From: Hexactinellida sp. DTS-2022
Lineage: Eukaryota > Porifera > Hexactinellida
NCBI GenBank assembly: GCA_028753945.1
Contig: JAPNXP010000007.1
Coordinates: forward strand, 2,294,001-2,358,000
Direction: 5' to 3'
Length of the DNA: 64,000 nucleotides
How positions within the stretch are numbered: position 1 is the first letter of the stretch; the number at the start of each line of letters is the position of its first letter. The notes under the pieces were generated by a model. It saw nothing but the letters and a program-made list of their open reading frames with translations, did no database searches and had not been told where the DNA came from. Positions 36,912-49,521 of this stretch are shown here, piece after piece. Position numbers and translations under genes: made by a program.

Positions 36912-37309
36912 CAATACATAATGCTTTCCATGAGATTTTATGTAATAATATTTTGATACAAATTAAATTAGAGTCAATTATCTGTATTGTCCACTTCTCT
37001 AAAAGTACACTTTTCTATTTATCCACCTGAATTTGGATGAACAATCATGTCCAGTATAATCAAGTACTGTATACTCGTTTACGTGCACATTTATATATCT
37101 AATTGGCTACATTTCTCATCGTGTTTCTATTAATTTAGATATCGTATTTGCAACATTCATTCAATAGCATCGATATTATTTAGGAAAACGTCCACATGGG
37201 ACCTCTAACAATAGTAGAACTGGTAGAAATAGGATATACCAACGTGCTGTTCATACTCCAAATAATATGTTATATAACCTCAATTATAATCGGTTATAAT
37301 TATCGGTCT

Positions 37310-37655
37310 AACAAATTTGATTAAAAGTCTACCAAAATTCGTTATACCTCTAGCAAAATTTGTAAAATGTCTAACAGATTTTCTATTAGCAAAATTACTA
37401 AAAGTCTAACAAAATCACTGAAAAGTCTAACAAAATTACTGAAAAGTCTAACAAAATTACTGAAAAGTCTGACAAAATTACTGAAAATACTTTTCATTAA
37501 TTGTAGGATTAGGTTAATTAGAGCAGTTAGATGTATCAGTAATTTGTACTTTTCATTAATTTTGTTAGACTTTCAGTTAATTTTGTTAGACTTTTCACTA
37601 ATTTTGTTAGACTTTTCATTAATTTTGTTAGACCCCTCATTGATTTTGACAAACT
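37310..37655. repeat. Inverted minisatellite forming a long hairpin
   Basis: Four 21 bp units (AGTCTAACAAAATTACTGAAA type) run 37403-37486, with degenerate units before. After a 60 bp loop the complementary array (TTTTCATTAATTTTGTTAGAC type) runs about 37549-37645. The flanks also have mirrored AATTATAAT words. A 98-codon open frame here is only the translated repeat. Confidence 0.75.
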
Positions 37656-38609
37656 TTAATTAAGACCCAATTATAATTGCTTGTACTAATATTTTATAAT
37701 GTTAGTATACTTTGTATATATTTCTATGATGTACTAAAGCCTAAAATACTTAATAGTCCATGTTCTCTAATAGTCCACCTCGTTCCATTTTCCCAATGGT
37801 GGAGTATTAGAGAGAAATACTGTAATCACTCTGAAAAGGAGGTAAATCGAATAATACTAACGGTATTGGGATTCCTGTATGCTTGAATGGGAACTATTAA
37901 TTTATACAAAAGAAAATGCTACATTTTGAGGATGCAGGCATCTTTAGGTATTACAATCAGTCACATTCAATAATAAAGGGCCCAGATAAAGATTCCAGAT
38001 CTCCTGTAGGAACATCCAAGTATTAAATCCCTGTAGGATCGGCAGGCATGCAACACATTTAAATTAACGTTATTGAATCTTTTTAAAAATATTCACCATG
38101 GTGTTGTTTGATGTATAATACATTGATTGTATTAGCATGCACAAATAATTGGTAGAGGAGTTAATACTCAACACATTTAAAAGTTGGAAAATAATACACG
38201 AGATTATACATTTTCATATGTCTACAAAAATTCAAAATTCTTAAGTTCTCGAAAGTTTTCAATTTTCGTGTCCTACGAAATGGGGGGCCATTAAATATAC
38301 AACCGACACTCGGTTTATGGGTGTGGTTAACATGTGACAAAAATGTAAAGCAAAGAGCAGGGCTATCCTAAATGTGGAAAGACTAGGCCCATGGAGTTTA
38401 AATTATTGATATCAATCGCATGAGTAAATAGTTGCAAAAGGGATTGACAATATATTAAATAAACTCCAGCTATACTTTTGTGGGAATTTTTCAAGTCAGA
38501 GTTAATTTTAAACATTTTTGTTAAATAAATAGATTAGAATTTTGAGACAAACGCAGCACCAATATTATACATATACAGGTAACACAAATAAGACAAATAT
38601 GAAACAAAA
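37656..38609. other. A+T-rich interval, nothing recognised
   Basis: No supported gene or inverted ends were found. Confidence 0.3.
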
Positions 38610-39320
38610 TTGCAGCCTGTGCCGACGCATGTCCCTTTGGTGGCACTATCTTTTGGTGGTGGTCTATTGAAAGTGCCTCCAATGGAACATGCTGTCGGAA
38701 CAGGCTGCAAATTAGGATTTTCTTTTGCCATTTCATCAACGCCTCATGGTGTCAAGAACCATTTGTTATTTGGTCCGAGTCACAAGGAACGGAAGATAAA
38801 TTTTAAGTTTGTTTCTATCATAAACCGTCTTGAGTTTAATGTCTTCATTCATTATGTATTGATAATAAATTATACAATTAGTTATTTATTTTAGCAATGT
38901 TAACCACAGTGAGTGAGTTAAGTCAACAAATTCCATTAATACATTATTTAATTTAATCCATTGTATAGTAATACTACTATTAAATAGAAGCCAGCTGGAA
39001 TTTATAAGTTAAATCAATATATTTATCGAAAGTCGAAACAATAGAGTAAGATTTAACAAGATAAATCAATATAATTATTACAAGTTGAAACAATAGAATC
39101 AGATTTAACACTTTTACTGAAACTTAAGTGTGAGTAAACAAAGAATTTCAACTCCTAATTATGGCAGAAATTAAACCCTTCATTGAAAATCTTCTTCTCC
39201 CATCAGACGCAGAAACATATGATGAATCCAAATGTGAAATAAAATTTGGGGGTTTAGTAAAACATTTTTCTAATTATGGATCAGACAAATTTTGAAATGT
39301 GTTAAAGATTTGTCCAAATT
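38610..39320 (+). repeat. Dispersed repeat family R2, copy 1
   Basis: A roughly 700 bp unit shared in the same orientation with 62638-63360. It opens with a palindromic module, TTGCAGCCTGTGCCGACGCA facing CGGAACAGGCTGCAA. It continues through GTTTGTTTCTATCATAAACC and AGAAGCCAGCTGGAATTTAT. No frame is conserved between the copies, so it looks like a non-coding transposon derivative. Confidence 0.7.
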
Positions 39321-39404
39321 TTGTTAATCAAAAATCGTAACCCCAGGTGCAAATTAGACGGCCACTACGCACCTACAACGGAGAAAAAATAATATACTAT
39401 AATA

Positions 39405-39464
39405 ATAAAGGCAGTGATTTCAATAATGGGCCACTATACTATAGTATAGTCGGCACAGTAAAAA
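39405..39464. repeat. 60 bp palindromic short repeat, copy 2
   Basis: This is the complete version of the repeat at 4603-4659. It contains the 18 bp palindrome ACTATACTATAGTATAGT and the right edge GTCGGCACAGTAAAA. Confidence 0.65.
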
Positions 39465-39954
39465 TAGAAATATTAATGCCGATATTCAGAAGAAAAACAA
39501 GACCATATTTCACTGATCATTTTACCCTGATTAATCCCCTCATATTCACCAAAAGGCCAAATGTATTTGAATTTTGAACAACAAACATTTTTATTAATAC
39601 ATTCAAGCTTCTAGCAGGATAAGAACATTTGTGGATGCTTCAACATGGATGTTGATATAAAAAGATATGTAAGTCAAAATGAAATAAGATTGTATTGAAT
39701 TTACTATTTTATGGAGGTGCTAAATATATAATTTATGGACATTAATAACATACAAATTCCGATTTCAGATTAGAATACCACACGGTCGAAATACTCTAGG
39801 ACTTAATTTCTAATCATTAGGATTATTTTGCACTGAGATACAGCCACATTCCAATTTGTGGCACTTGTGCCACAAGTAACACGTGGCATATACGTACAGT
39901 TATGACACTTCATGGATTAAATAAAAATCACTTAAAGTCACCACTTTATGAAAC

Positions 39955-40165
39955 ATATAACCAGGGTTTTTTTAAAGCCGATCGTGGTGTAAATTTTACA
40001 CAAAAATCTTTTGTAGTTACACCACGATTCGGGTCGACCTGGGCCTGTGCAGTGTTGAGTTACACCATGATTATGGGTCGGCCGCGGACGATGCAGAGTT
40101 AAGTTACAACAAGGCCGAGCTGAGTTACATCAAGGTCTCAAACTTTAAAAAAAACCTGATATAAC
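39955..40165. mobile_element. 197 bp MITE with 7 bp duplication
   Basis: The element, 39962-40158, starts CAGGGTTTTTTTAAAG and ends with the inverse of CAGGTTTTTTTTAAAG. ATATAAC (7 bp) flanks it at 39955-39961 and 40159-40165. The interior repeats AGTTACA words. Its superfamily is uncertain. Confidence 0.75.
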
Positions 40166-41015
40166 TATATCAAGATATTTAAAGTGTCTCAGAGTAGGTT
40201 AAACAGCCGTTAATAGGCTACAAGAAGAAGATCGTGTCTGGAATAAAGTTCTTGTTGTTCAAATATTTTTGGTCGCTTGGTGTATGTTTTTAATACACCA
40301 GCTACGTTGAGGAAAAAAATTGGGAGGAATTCTTCCCTCATAACTGTAACGAATCATTTTACATGATTATCTACGTTGGTCTAAAAATTGCAAAAAATAG
40401 TTAAAGCTCGGTGTTAGATATAAATATTATGAATATACCTTTGAATAAAGCTTGAAAGACACAGTAAAGCCCAAACCTTAACTTCCTTGTCTTGTCCTCT
40501 TTGGTAGAGCATCTGAAATAGCTATTAGAACGTAAGGAATATAATATTACATGCGTTATATGGCACTAAATTGAAGTTATAAATGATAAAACCTAGTTAG
40601 CCAAAAACCAATGAGAATATACAAATGAGAGTAATTAATTAATTAAATTCTTATAAGTACGTATAGAATCGTTATACAAGTTCCATATTATACTTAAAAT
40701 TAATAAAAATTAGTTTAAAAAATAGTCAGGTGCATAATTATAATTCACTAGAATGGTGTTGGCCTAGTTACAATATTATTTAATTGCAAAATTGCGTTAT
40801 TACCAAGTTACTTTCAGTCAAGGTTGCAATCCAATCCAATCTAATCCAATCGAAATAAATTTTGGCAATAGGTATCGATAACCAATCCAATCGATAATAT
40901 GATCAGACAATCCTATCCAATCAATAATCGTTAAAAATCATCGATTATTTATCGATTATCCATCGATTGTGTATAAATTAGGGTTCTTTATCATGTCTCC
41001 ATGATTAATAAATAT
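40166..41015. other. A+T-rich interval with CCAATC/ATCGAT low-complexity stretch
   Basis: Between about 40826 and 40975 the sequence is built of CCAATC and ATCGATTAT words. Elsewhere nothing was recognised. Confidence 0.4.
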
Positions 41016-41018
41016 GTA

Positions 41019-41060
41019 CACAGTCCGGCCAAAAGTATTTGAACAACAATATTATGAATT
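41019..41060 (+). repeat. Solo Tc1-type end
   Basis: CAGTCCGGCCAAAAGTATTT begins at 41021 after a TACA. This is the usual form of a Tc1/mariner terminus. I found no matching inverted end nearby, so the element is truncated or longer than I could match. Confidence 0.45.
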
Positions 41061-41369
41061 TATACATTTAAGTTTATAGCTGCATAATAACATTCAAAAT
41101 GGTTATTTACATAAAGCGATACCGTATGTAAAGTATAAGCAAATTGCAAAACTTTTGAATTTACATTTTTATGGAGGTGTTTAACTCATTAGCAATAATT
41201 TTGGAATGTTTTTTATTCGTCCAAACAAACAAATAAATTAACAATTTTCGCCTCACACGTAAATCGAAAAAACGAAAAAAATCCATATTCCTTGAAAATC
41301 CGTCGATAATGTACTCTTGTTGACTCAAATAATTATATTAACCATGTAAACTGAGTGCAATTATAATTA

Positions 41370-42060
41370 ACAGTACACAGCCTACCTGTTACACGTTGAA
41401 CAGTTGGAAAACTGGCCGATAAATTATTTTAAATTTCGTGAAAATTCGGATTTAGACATTGTTTTGCATTCCCTATCGATTACATTCAAAAAATCAAAAA
41501 TTTCAGAATTTGTGATGATGACGTAGCATAAAAATGAATTGCTCCACTTGCCTGCCACTTGTTTGGGCATGAATGAAATGTAAAAATTTCACCTTGGAAA
41601 TATCCATAAGAATATGTTAGACTTAATAATATCTTTTTAGGATATTTGGTTTTGATAATATTGAGTTGTGATAGATATAATTCAAATATCTGTATTTTTT
41701 CGAAATCCATGGTAAATCATAAACAAATATGTTGATTTTTATATAATTACGTAACTTTCGTTTACAGAGGCAAAATTGTTCAAATTTTGAAATCTGATAA
41801 CGTATAATATACTCGTATTTGTTAATGTTTAGAAACAAAGGATTACTTATATGGTAAAGGGGTAATATAGACCTGAAGAAAAAGTATATGTCATCACTTT
41901 CTGTCAAAATCCTCGATGAATTTTTTTCAAACATTGTAGCATAATCATATATTAATGTGCTCATCCTGGATTTCAAATTACTAAGTTCTAAATATTTAAA
42001 TACAAAGAACTGCAGTGTATACTATTTTCCGGGAAATCACGCCGGCAGTCCTACGGTTAA
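41370..42060 (-). repeat. Dispersed repeat family R3, copy 1 (uninterrupted)
   Basis: About 690 bp, homologous on the opposite strand to 46560-47210 plus 51461-51510. Landmarks on the minus strand are TGATTTCCCGGAAAATAGTA, AAATCCAGGATGAGCACATT and AGTAATCCTTTGTTTCTAAA. A 117-codon minus-strand open frame (41623-41976) is broken in the other copy, so I do not call a gene. Confidence 0.7.
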
Positions 42061-42269
42061 ATTCTAGTTCTATTTCATATTATAAACAAAGCTTATTTCT
42101 AACTCCATTTCAAGAAATAGATGTATAAAACATTTAAAACATAAATGTTTAGAACATAAATGCATACATACTAATAATAGTAGCAGCTTTGAGACGGGAA
42201 TGACACTTTCATATGATAAAAATACAATTTTGGATTAATAAAATATTTATTCATATTAGAGAGAGATAT

Positions 42270-42610
42270 TGTGACCTATGACATATTTTTGTCACAAATG
42301 GCCAACGACAAAAAGCTGAGGGTCTCACTCATAATTCGCACCCTCTAACACAAGGAATCAGACTACTTAATATAACACGTACACAAATGGTACGAACATG
42401 TTTCATACCATATATTATCATTAAGCTTATACATTATTCATTGATGACTTAATCATTAAGATTCAAATTGTTAAATTTGAATATATTAGACGCAGAATAG
42501 AGCGTATAATCACAAACCAACCGTGTAGGAGTTTGTGTGTTTATGTTCTGTCGCGAAGCGACATAGCAAATGAAGAGCGTAGTAAATATAATTATTTAAT
42601 CATTACAGAT
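42270..42610 (-). repeat. Dispersed repeat family R1, partial copy 3
   Basis: It shares AATTGTTAAATTTGA and GTTCTGTCGCGAAGCGAC-like words with 43430-43590 and weaker similarity to the rest of R1. It is non-coding. Confidence 0.45.
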
Positions 42611-43069
42611 CTTTCCAGCATACAATTATTGGAGAGGAGAATAATTGGAAGTAGTACACGAGGTAATCACAGATACAAAGACTTAGTTTATGCTCTTCGT
42701 ATCTTCATATAAAATTATAAGGTTTCAGAAAGAGTATAAGGGAATTTGATTAGGACAGATAGGGAAATAGGAGCGTACATCATGAGATTAATGTTAACTT
42801 CCGAAGGAATCAACAGTAGAAGCCTCAATTCATCCATTATGTTTCATTCTAGTGACACAACTGCCAGGAAATGTTATAAAAAACTGTTAGGATTAGAATA
42901 TTCCACGCAAAGAATTCTCAAACTAACTTATGTAAACATAAAGCATGTATTTTCAGGAAGTAAATCCCATTGGCACATCCTATTTATTATCAATACTAAT
43001 GTGAGAGAACATACTTTATGGTTTACAGACATCTATACTATTAAAACAAAAATATGTATGTACGTATAA

Positions 43070-43600
43070 CGTATGTGTATATACTATATTTGTTTGTATA
43101 TGAATGTGTTTAAGTGTGTAAGTATTTGTTGTAAGTCCCGAATTGAATGATAAAACTGGACGGTTTCCAAATCTGATTTTAGGCATATGGGTTAACTGTT
43201 GGCACTCGCCAACAAGTTGAGGCTTCCACTCAAAATTTCTCACGCCTCAACAAGTTTTACGCCATTGTCATAATTCGAGAAGCATTGAAATTCACTTATC
43301 GCACATAATTCCCGCCCTCAAAGAGATAAAAATCTGAAAATTTAATAAATGTGTGAATTAATAATGCGGACACGTTGGTCAGACCAGATTATTAAATGGT
43401 TACTCATTATAGCATGATGACGTAATCACTAAAATTTCACATTGTTAAATTTGACTATATGCCCCTATTTACGCTTTGTAATCAATGTTAAAAGTATATA
43501 AACCACACATCAACCGGGAAGCGCTTGTTGTGTGTGGTTGTGTTCTGTAGCAAAGCGACCTACCAATCGTAGCGCGCTAGTAATAATAACCCTTAAATTA
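43070..43600 (-). repeat. Dispersed repeat family R1, copy 4
   Basis: The reverse complement of 43070-43475 aligns with 6835-7170, and the right part (43430-43590) with 42420-42600. It includes TTCTGTAGCAAAGCGACCTA near the right edge. No conserved frame was seen. Confidence 0.55.
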
Positions 43601-43814
43601 ATAATCAATAGAAAAAGAAAGACAAATTAAGGGAACAGGACGACAAAAGTCAGGATGCGAATTAGGAAATGATGGAAAGTGTATGCCAGCACAAACATGG
43701 TGAAGGGGAAGTAATATATTATCTTGAGAATAAGGCACCCGAATATCAAAAGCATCATGTACTAATAGGTAGGGTTGTTCAGGTAATCAATTAATCGAGG
43801 AAACCCAGAGATAT

Positions 43815-43974
43815 GTCAAAGCCAGAGGCGGAGCCAGGATTTTCAGGTAGGGGAGTTCTGGGCGGGCCAGGGGGGATTTCAGGGGGGGGCACACTGTCGA
43901 ACAATGTTATTCTAGGGGGGCCTGCCTCAAAAGAGGGGGCCATGGCCCTCCCTGGCTCCGCCACTGGTCAAAGC
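43815..43974. mobile_element. hAT-type MITE with G-runs, copy 2
   Basis: The element, 43823-43966, starts CAGAGGCGGAGCCAGG and ends CTGGCTCCGCCACTG. The exact 8 bp duplication GTCAAAGC is at 43815-43822 and 43967-43974. It is closely related to 22523-22684. Confidence 0.88.
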
Positions 43975-44460
43975 TGTCCAATAGAAGACGATTCTTTAAG
44001 AAATTGTATATATATAAATTAATAACAGGGATCAAGAAATACTGAAAAGAGTGTCTATGTGATATCTTCGTCAGAAAATATTAGTTCGAAACCTCAGTCC
44101 ATATAAAAGGTTCATTTAATGATATACGTGTATTGTTTTTCGAGGATCAAGACAACTTCATTTCGGAATGATAATCTGAAATGGATAGTAATCCCAAAGA
44201 TCGCTACAATTCTAATTAACTCAATAAAATAACCATGCAGTAATATACATGAGCTATAATATATCTGCGAGAGATATTACATGGTGGAATGCGAGTAAGG
44301 TGAAAGAAGTTTGCAATGAATGCATTATCTTACAATGAAAAAGATAATTTACCAGATAAATAACCTCTAAAACCTAAGAAGTTTTGCATGATAATATGCG
44401 GAATCCCTTAGATAGATATTCGTACAGTAGTGGCGGAAGATGGGGCGGGAAAATATCACG
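43975..44460. other. A+T-rich interval, nothing recognised
   Basis: No supported gene or inverted ends. Confidence 0.3.
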
Positions 44461-44660
44461 GTTGGAATCAGGGTTTCATCTAGGCGTACGCAACGCGCCT
44501 CCAGGCGCGTAATTTTGGAAGGAAATTTTTCTAGGAGCGCGAAAATCGATAGATGCTCCCATAGACGTAATACAAATTGAGTATTTTAGTCACGTGTGAG
44601 CGAGCTTTAACTTAATCTAGGCGAGTCGAAAATTTTGCCTGGATGAAGCCTGGTTGAAAT
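44461..44660. mobile_element. hAT MITE family H3, copy 2
   Basis: The element, 44469-44652, starts CAGGGTTTCATCTAGGCGTA and ends GGATGAAGCCTG. The flanking GTTGGAAT and GTTGAAAT differ at one base. It is in the opposite orientation to copies 1 and 3. Confidence 0.82.
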
Positions 44661-45817
44661 GATTACATATACTTTATTCTACACATTTCATTGTTGCATT
44701 ATTTCTTCACAATGCACATATATGCAAGTGGTGCTAAATAACGTTGACTTTTCGAAGCCTAAAACAGATCATGCGTTCTCGCTTAATAGAGAACAATCTC
44801 GAAACAGATCAATGAACACTTTTCTTACAAAATGTCACATGTAATCTTAGCTCATTAAGTGATGACAGTACATAATTGTCGCCATAACAGAACATATTTA
44901 GTAAATTTATAAGTGCCTATAGAAATTTAGGCCAAGTTCAAATCTTAGAGGAACGAAAGCGGGATGATCTTGTAAGCCTACTAGATAATTTTTAAAGAAT
45001 TAGCAAAAGTCAAGCAACACAGGAAGGTAAAAGAAAGGTTAATAAAGTAATAAAACGATCGAAGATATATTAGGGTAGATCGAAAAAGAAAGAGTTGTCG
45101 AATATAGTACAACACTGTAACAGTATTCTTGATAAAAATTAAAGAAGACAAATAGTTTCCAAAGTCTACTGGGGTCCAGACAATGTGTTGATTTCAAGCA
45201 AGGATGTGCAGAAAGCCAAATAAAATAATACATTTAGGCAGTTTAATATCAACAAATTTAATAACTTCAAACCAAGTTGATTAATACGCGAAATGCGTAT
45301 AATACGTAATATACCAATTATACTTAGTAAGCTATCCATCATTACGCATTATACGCTACATTTGTGATCAACTTGCGATGTTTCCGAAGTAAATTCAATA
45401 GTAAATCTTTAAATCTTATCGTAATTACAAGATGCAAGCAAATTATCAAATTTGTAGTATACTGTCTATACATACTATCACTTTATTAACAATAAAAGAA
45501 CAACGATTAAACCGAAGGTTGTTCAAAGCTACTCCATGAGCGCGATATTATATTTAAGGTATACGTAGGTAGAATAGGTATTATATAATACGTATTATAA
45601 GTAATACGTGTCCAATAAAATATGTATTAACAACTAAGTCTACAATAAGTGTAGAAGAACACCAGATATTACATGAGAAGTTGATATCGGAAATCAAAAC
45701 GATGTGCAAGTTTTACGAACAATAGTGCAACCCAACATGAAGGATTTGGGTTCAATATTCGTATTCAGCAAACTCAATAAACCATAAAAACAAATTAGCA
45801 ACTAAATATGCTATATA
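44661..45817. other. A+T-rich interval with TAATACG/CGTATTA words
   Basis: Between 45280 and 45620 many short palindromic words (ATACGTAAT, TACGTATTA) are scattered, possibly a decayed foldback element. No gene was recognised. Confidence 0.35.
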
Positions 45818-46174
45818 GTACATACCAGGGGCGGCGCTAGGTATTTTCACTAGGGGTCGCAGATTATTTTTAGGGGAATTTAAAAAACTTGTGTTGATTT
45901 TATGATTTAATAGTACTTTTTGTTGTTATTAATTGTTATTAATAGTGTGCACTTATAGTATAAAACTATAGTAGAACCCTACTATAAAGTTTTTTGTTAG
46001 AAGAAGCACACTAAAAGTGTATATTAGTATATGAAACTTTAGTACTAATATTTGTGATTAATTAACAAAGTTTTTCTAATCCAAAATACATAGAAGTGAA
46101 ATCACAAATTTTTACATAACTATTGCTCAAAATCCTCCGCTCCTGCGCCCTCTAAAGCCGCCATCGGTACATAC
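45818..46174. mobile_element. 341 bp hAT-type MITE (CAGGGGCGGCG ends)
   Basis: The element, 45826-46166, starts CAGGGGCGGCGCTAGG and ends AAGCCGCCATCG. The exact 8 bp duplication GTACATAC is at 45818-45825 and 46167-46174. The interior is A+T-rich and non-coding. Confidence 0.83.
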
Positions 46175-46559
46175 TGAATTATATATAATTCTAGTAATAG
46201 TGCATGAGTATTCTTGCAGAGGAAATAGACTAAAAATCTGTCTTTTTTATTGAATGTATAATTATAATTTTCAATTTCAAAACAATTGTATTATGATTAA
46301 TACTTTCAATTGAACAGAAGTGTTACTAAACACAGGAAATTAATAACTCAATTATGGTACAAACGAAGCCCAATTTGTAATTTCGAGCACTGTCAAAGGG
46401 TGTATGTTGAATTAAATTGCATATAAAAAGAGATGCACAGCCACCACTTTTTATGATCCTTCCAAATTCGGAAAGACCGACAACATGATATATAGATACG
46501 CATTACAATATACGTTAATTTGCACAATTTTTTCTTTACTCGAGTGGACTCTCAATATT

Positions 46560-47210
46560 CCTTAATTTAACCGTAGACTGCCGGACTGATTTCCCGGAAA
46601 ATAGTATCACTGCAGTTTTTTGTATTTAATATTTAGAACATAGTAATTTGAAATCCAGCATGAGCACATTAATATATGATCATGTTACAATTTTGGAAAA
46701 AATTTAAAAAGGATTTTGACAGAAAGTGATGACACATACTTTTCCTTCAAATCTATATAATCCCCTTACCTTATAAGTAATCCTTTGTTTCTAAACATGA
46801 ACAAATACACTTATATTAAAAGTTGTCAGAATACAAAATTTGAACAATTCTTCCTCTGTAAACGAAAGTTACGTAATTATATAAAATTCAACAAATATCT
46901 TTTTATGAACCATGGATTTTGAAAAATATAGATATTTGAGTTATATCTATCACAACTCTATATTAGCCCATTCAAATATCCTAAAGAGATATTATTGAGT
47001 CTAACATATTCTTATGGATATTTCGATGGTGATATTTTTATATTTCATGGATGCCCAAGCAAGTGACAGGCAAGTGGAGCAGTTCACTTTTATGCTACGT
47101 CATCATCACAAATTCAAAAAAAATTTAAATTTTTTGAATTTATTCGATAGGGAAGGCAAAACAATGTCTAAATCCAAATTTTCACGAAAATTAAATAATT
47201 TTTCGACCAG
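46560..47210 (+). repeat. Dispersed repeat family R3, copy 2 (left part, split by Harbinger)
   Basis: Homologous to the reverse complement of 41405-42060. The homology stops at the Harbinger left border and resumes at 51461 with CAGTTTACCAACTGTTAAAA, matching CAGTTTTCCAACTGTTCAAC of copy 1. Confidence 0.72.
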
Positions 47211-47657
47211 GGGCCTTATTCACTAAACTTCTTAAACTTAAACTTAAACTTTAAACTCAAACTTAAGCTTAAACTTAAACTTAAACTTAAACTCAAAACT
47301 TAATCTTAAACTTAAACTCAAACTTAAACTTATACTTAAACTTAACTTAAACTTAAACTTAACTTGAACTTGGCAACTAGTATAGTACTAAATATATAAA
47401 CTACGTCTATCAACATATAATAAACAACTATAAATTCTTTCTTTTATGACACTCGCTTTTCTACTTGATCTCGATCTTACACAAAGTTTGTCACGACAGA
47501 GAGTATTTCGTGATAGACTCAACCCAATTGATATTTATAATGATACAGAATTTATCGCGCGTTACAGAGATACTAAATATATGTTCGTTCAGCTGCAAGA
47601 AAAAGTTGAAACGTTCCTTCATCGATCAACTATTCGATCACATTCCATTCCAGCTCC

Positions 47658-49521
47658 CACACAATCAGTGGCGTAGCCAGCTCTAGACTTGTGGTGGTGC
47701 GTCGGTGGTGCATGGGCTCATCTCGGTGGTGCATCGGTGGTGTATGGGATCCTCGCGGTGGTGCGTCGGTGGTAATGGGCTCATCTCGGTGGTGCACGGG
47801 GTTGTCTTTTCTACCCTCCCCGCCCCTATATCCCAAACAATCCTTGGCAATTCACAAAGAAAAAATTAATTTGCGAACGAAGTATAATCGGACCGGTGAT
47901 AGGCGAATTAACTACGAAGAAAAGTCGAGGGGATTTTCCAAAAGTTCATGTACAGTCCACAAAGATTATATCCGAGATGTATTCCATTTCAAACATAGTG
48001 TATACAAGTATCGAAAATGATTGGGAATGCCGTGCAGTTCTTAGATATTGAAGTATCTCCTTTTAAAATTTTCGAATTTCTTATCCGATCGAAGGTGCTA
48101 TCACCTTACTCTGCAGGGTAAAAATGCCAAATTGGGAGGACTAAAGTTTCAGATCTCGGGCATACGTTTTCGAGTTTGGGAATTTCTCCAGATCAATCTA
48201 ACGTAGAATGAATCGATTATTTAATGGCCTCATCCTCAAGTCAAAAAGAAGTAAAACAATTTCTTGGGATAAGCAAGATATTATCGTCGAAGATTTTGCT
48301 TCTATCGCAAATCCATTAATTTCCTTGCTGAGGACCAGGGACGTTGCCAGGATATTTCACCTAGGGGGGGCATAGAAATTGCCAGGGGGGAAAACATTAT
48401 ATTGGTGTTAGATTTAGCAGTTGACGTTACCAAAAACTAGGCGATAAAGAAGAAGCTTTCTAGTTTAATGTCCTGCAAAGTACGAAAGGTAGCCTACAAA
48501 AATCAACACATTAACAAGAATTTTGCACTTCCGCAAAAACTACAGCTTAACTACTAGCTATAATGACAGTAAAAGTCAATTTTGACAGGTAACAGGTCTA
48601 AAGTAAAAGCTATATTGGGTTTGTAAACAGTTGATTAGAAGTTAGAACCAAAGTGGCCAAAAAAACTAGGAATATCCTACAGACGCATCTAGATTGCCAA
48701 CAGTCCATTCCTGTCAACTGACAGGGATTTCAACCATTTTGAATGTTCTGTCCAGGCGTACAGGGATGTAATAAATTGGTATATGGATTACTAGTTTGGA
48801 TAAATTATAGATTGTTTCTCGAATAATACCTAAATGCCTAACCCTAAATGTAGCATTATGTTTTGTGTAAATTAATACCCTATTCAAGCGTACATGGATT
48901 CTCTGTACAAAATATATATTTCTATATTATCTGCGTTCATAAGTGATTAAATTGATCTATGTCAAACTTAATAAGAATAAATAACATTATAGTATGTATA
49001 TCTTGACATACATAATAAAATGTTTTGGTTAGTTTAATACGTTTAGTCTAAGTGTAGATTCACATTTTAGACGAGCGAGCGATGCGAGGGAGAAAAATAT
49101 TTGAGGTGTCTAGGCATCTTGACCAATCTACAGGGGAAAATCGGAGCTTCGTATAGGGATGTGACTCAAATGGATTGGAAAGTGTGAACTCATTAAATTG
49201 AATTCAATAGCATCAATGAATCGTAGGAATAAAATAGTTCAATATATTTTACCAGGGGGGGCATGCCCCCCTATGTCCCCCCGTGGCGACGTCCCTGCTG
49301 AGGACAGATATGAATTTTAACTCATGTTATTTTTAAGTGTTCATTTCTATCAAGGTTATTTTTAAGTGATAATTTCAATCACTACAAGTGATGATTTGGG
49401 AATTAATACTTACTACTTAAGGTGTATATAAAAATGCCCACCACCTCAGGTGGTGCGCAAAAACATTTTGGTGGTGCGCCGCACCACCGCGCACCACCCT
49501 GGCTACGCCACTGCACACAAT
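47658..49521. mobile_element. hAT element nested in the Harbinger transposase
   Basis: The element, 47666-49513, has perfect inverted ends CAGTGGCGTAGCCAG and the exact 8 bp duplication CACACAAT (47658-47665 and 49514-49521). Near both ends GGTGGTGCG minisatellite words occur; open frames there are translated repeat. No hAT transposase is recognisable, so it is non-autonomous. A further hAT lies at 48336-49297. Confidence 0.92.
48328..49305. mobile_element. Innermost hAT element, level three of the nest
   Basis: The element, 48336-49297, starts CAGGGACGTTGCCAGGATAT and ends GTGGCGACGTCCCTG. The exact 8 bp duplication CTGAGGAC is at 48328-48335 and 49298-49305. G7 and C6 runs lie next to the ends. 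No transposase was recognised. Confidence 0.92.

Noticed and set aside
37367-37663. 98-codon frame with SLTKLLKSL repeats
   Set aside because: It is the translated 21 bp minisatellite.
41623-41976. 117-codon minus-strand frame in repeat R3
   Set aside because: The second copy of the repeat breaks the frame with stops, so coding is not conserved.
47691-48020. 109-codon plus-strand frame and a 68-codon minus-strand frame
   Set aside because: They read through the GGTGGTGC minisatellite and cross the hAT interior without family resemblance.
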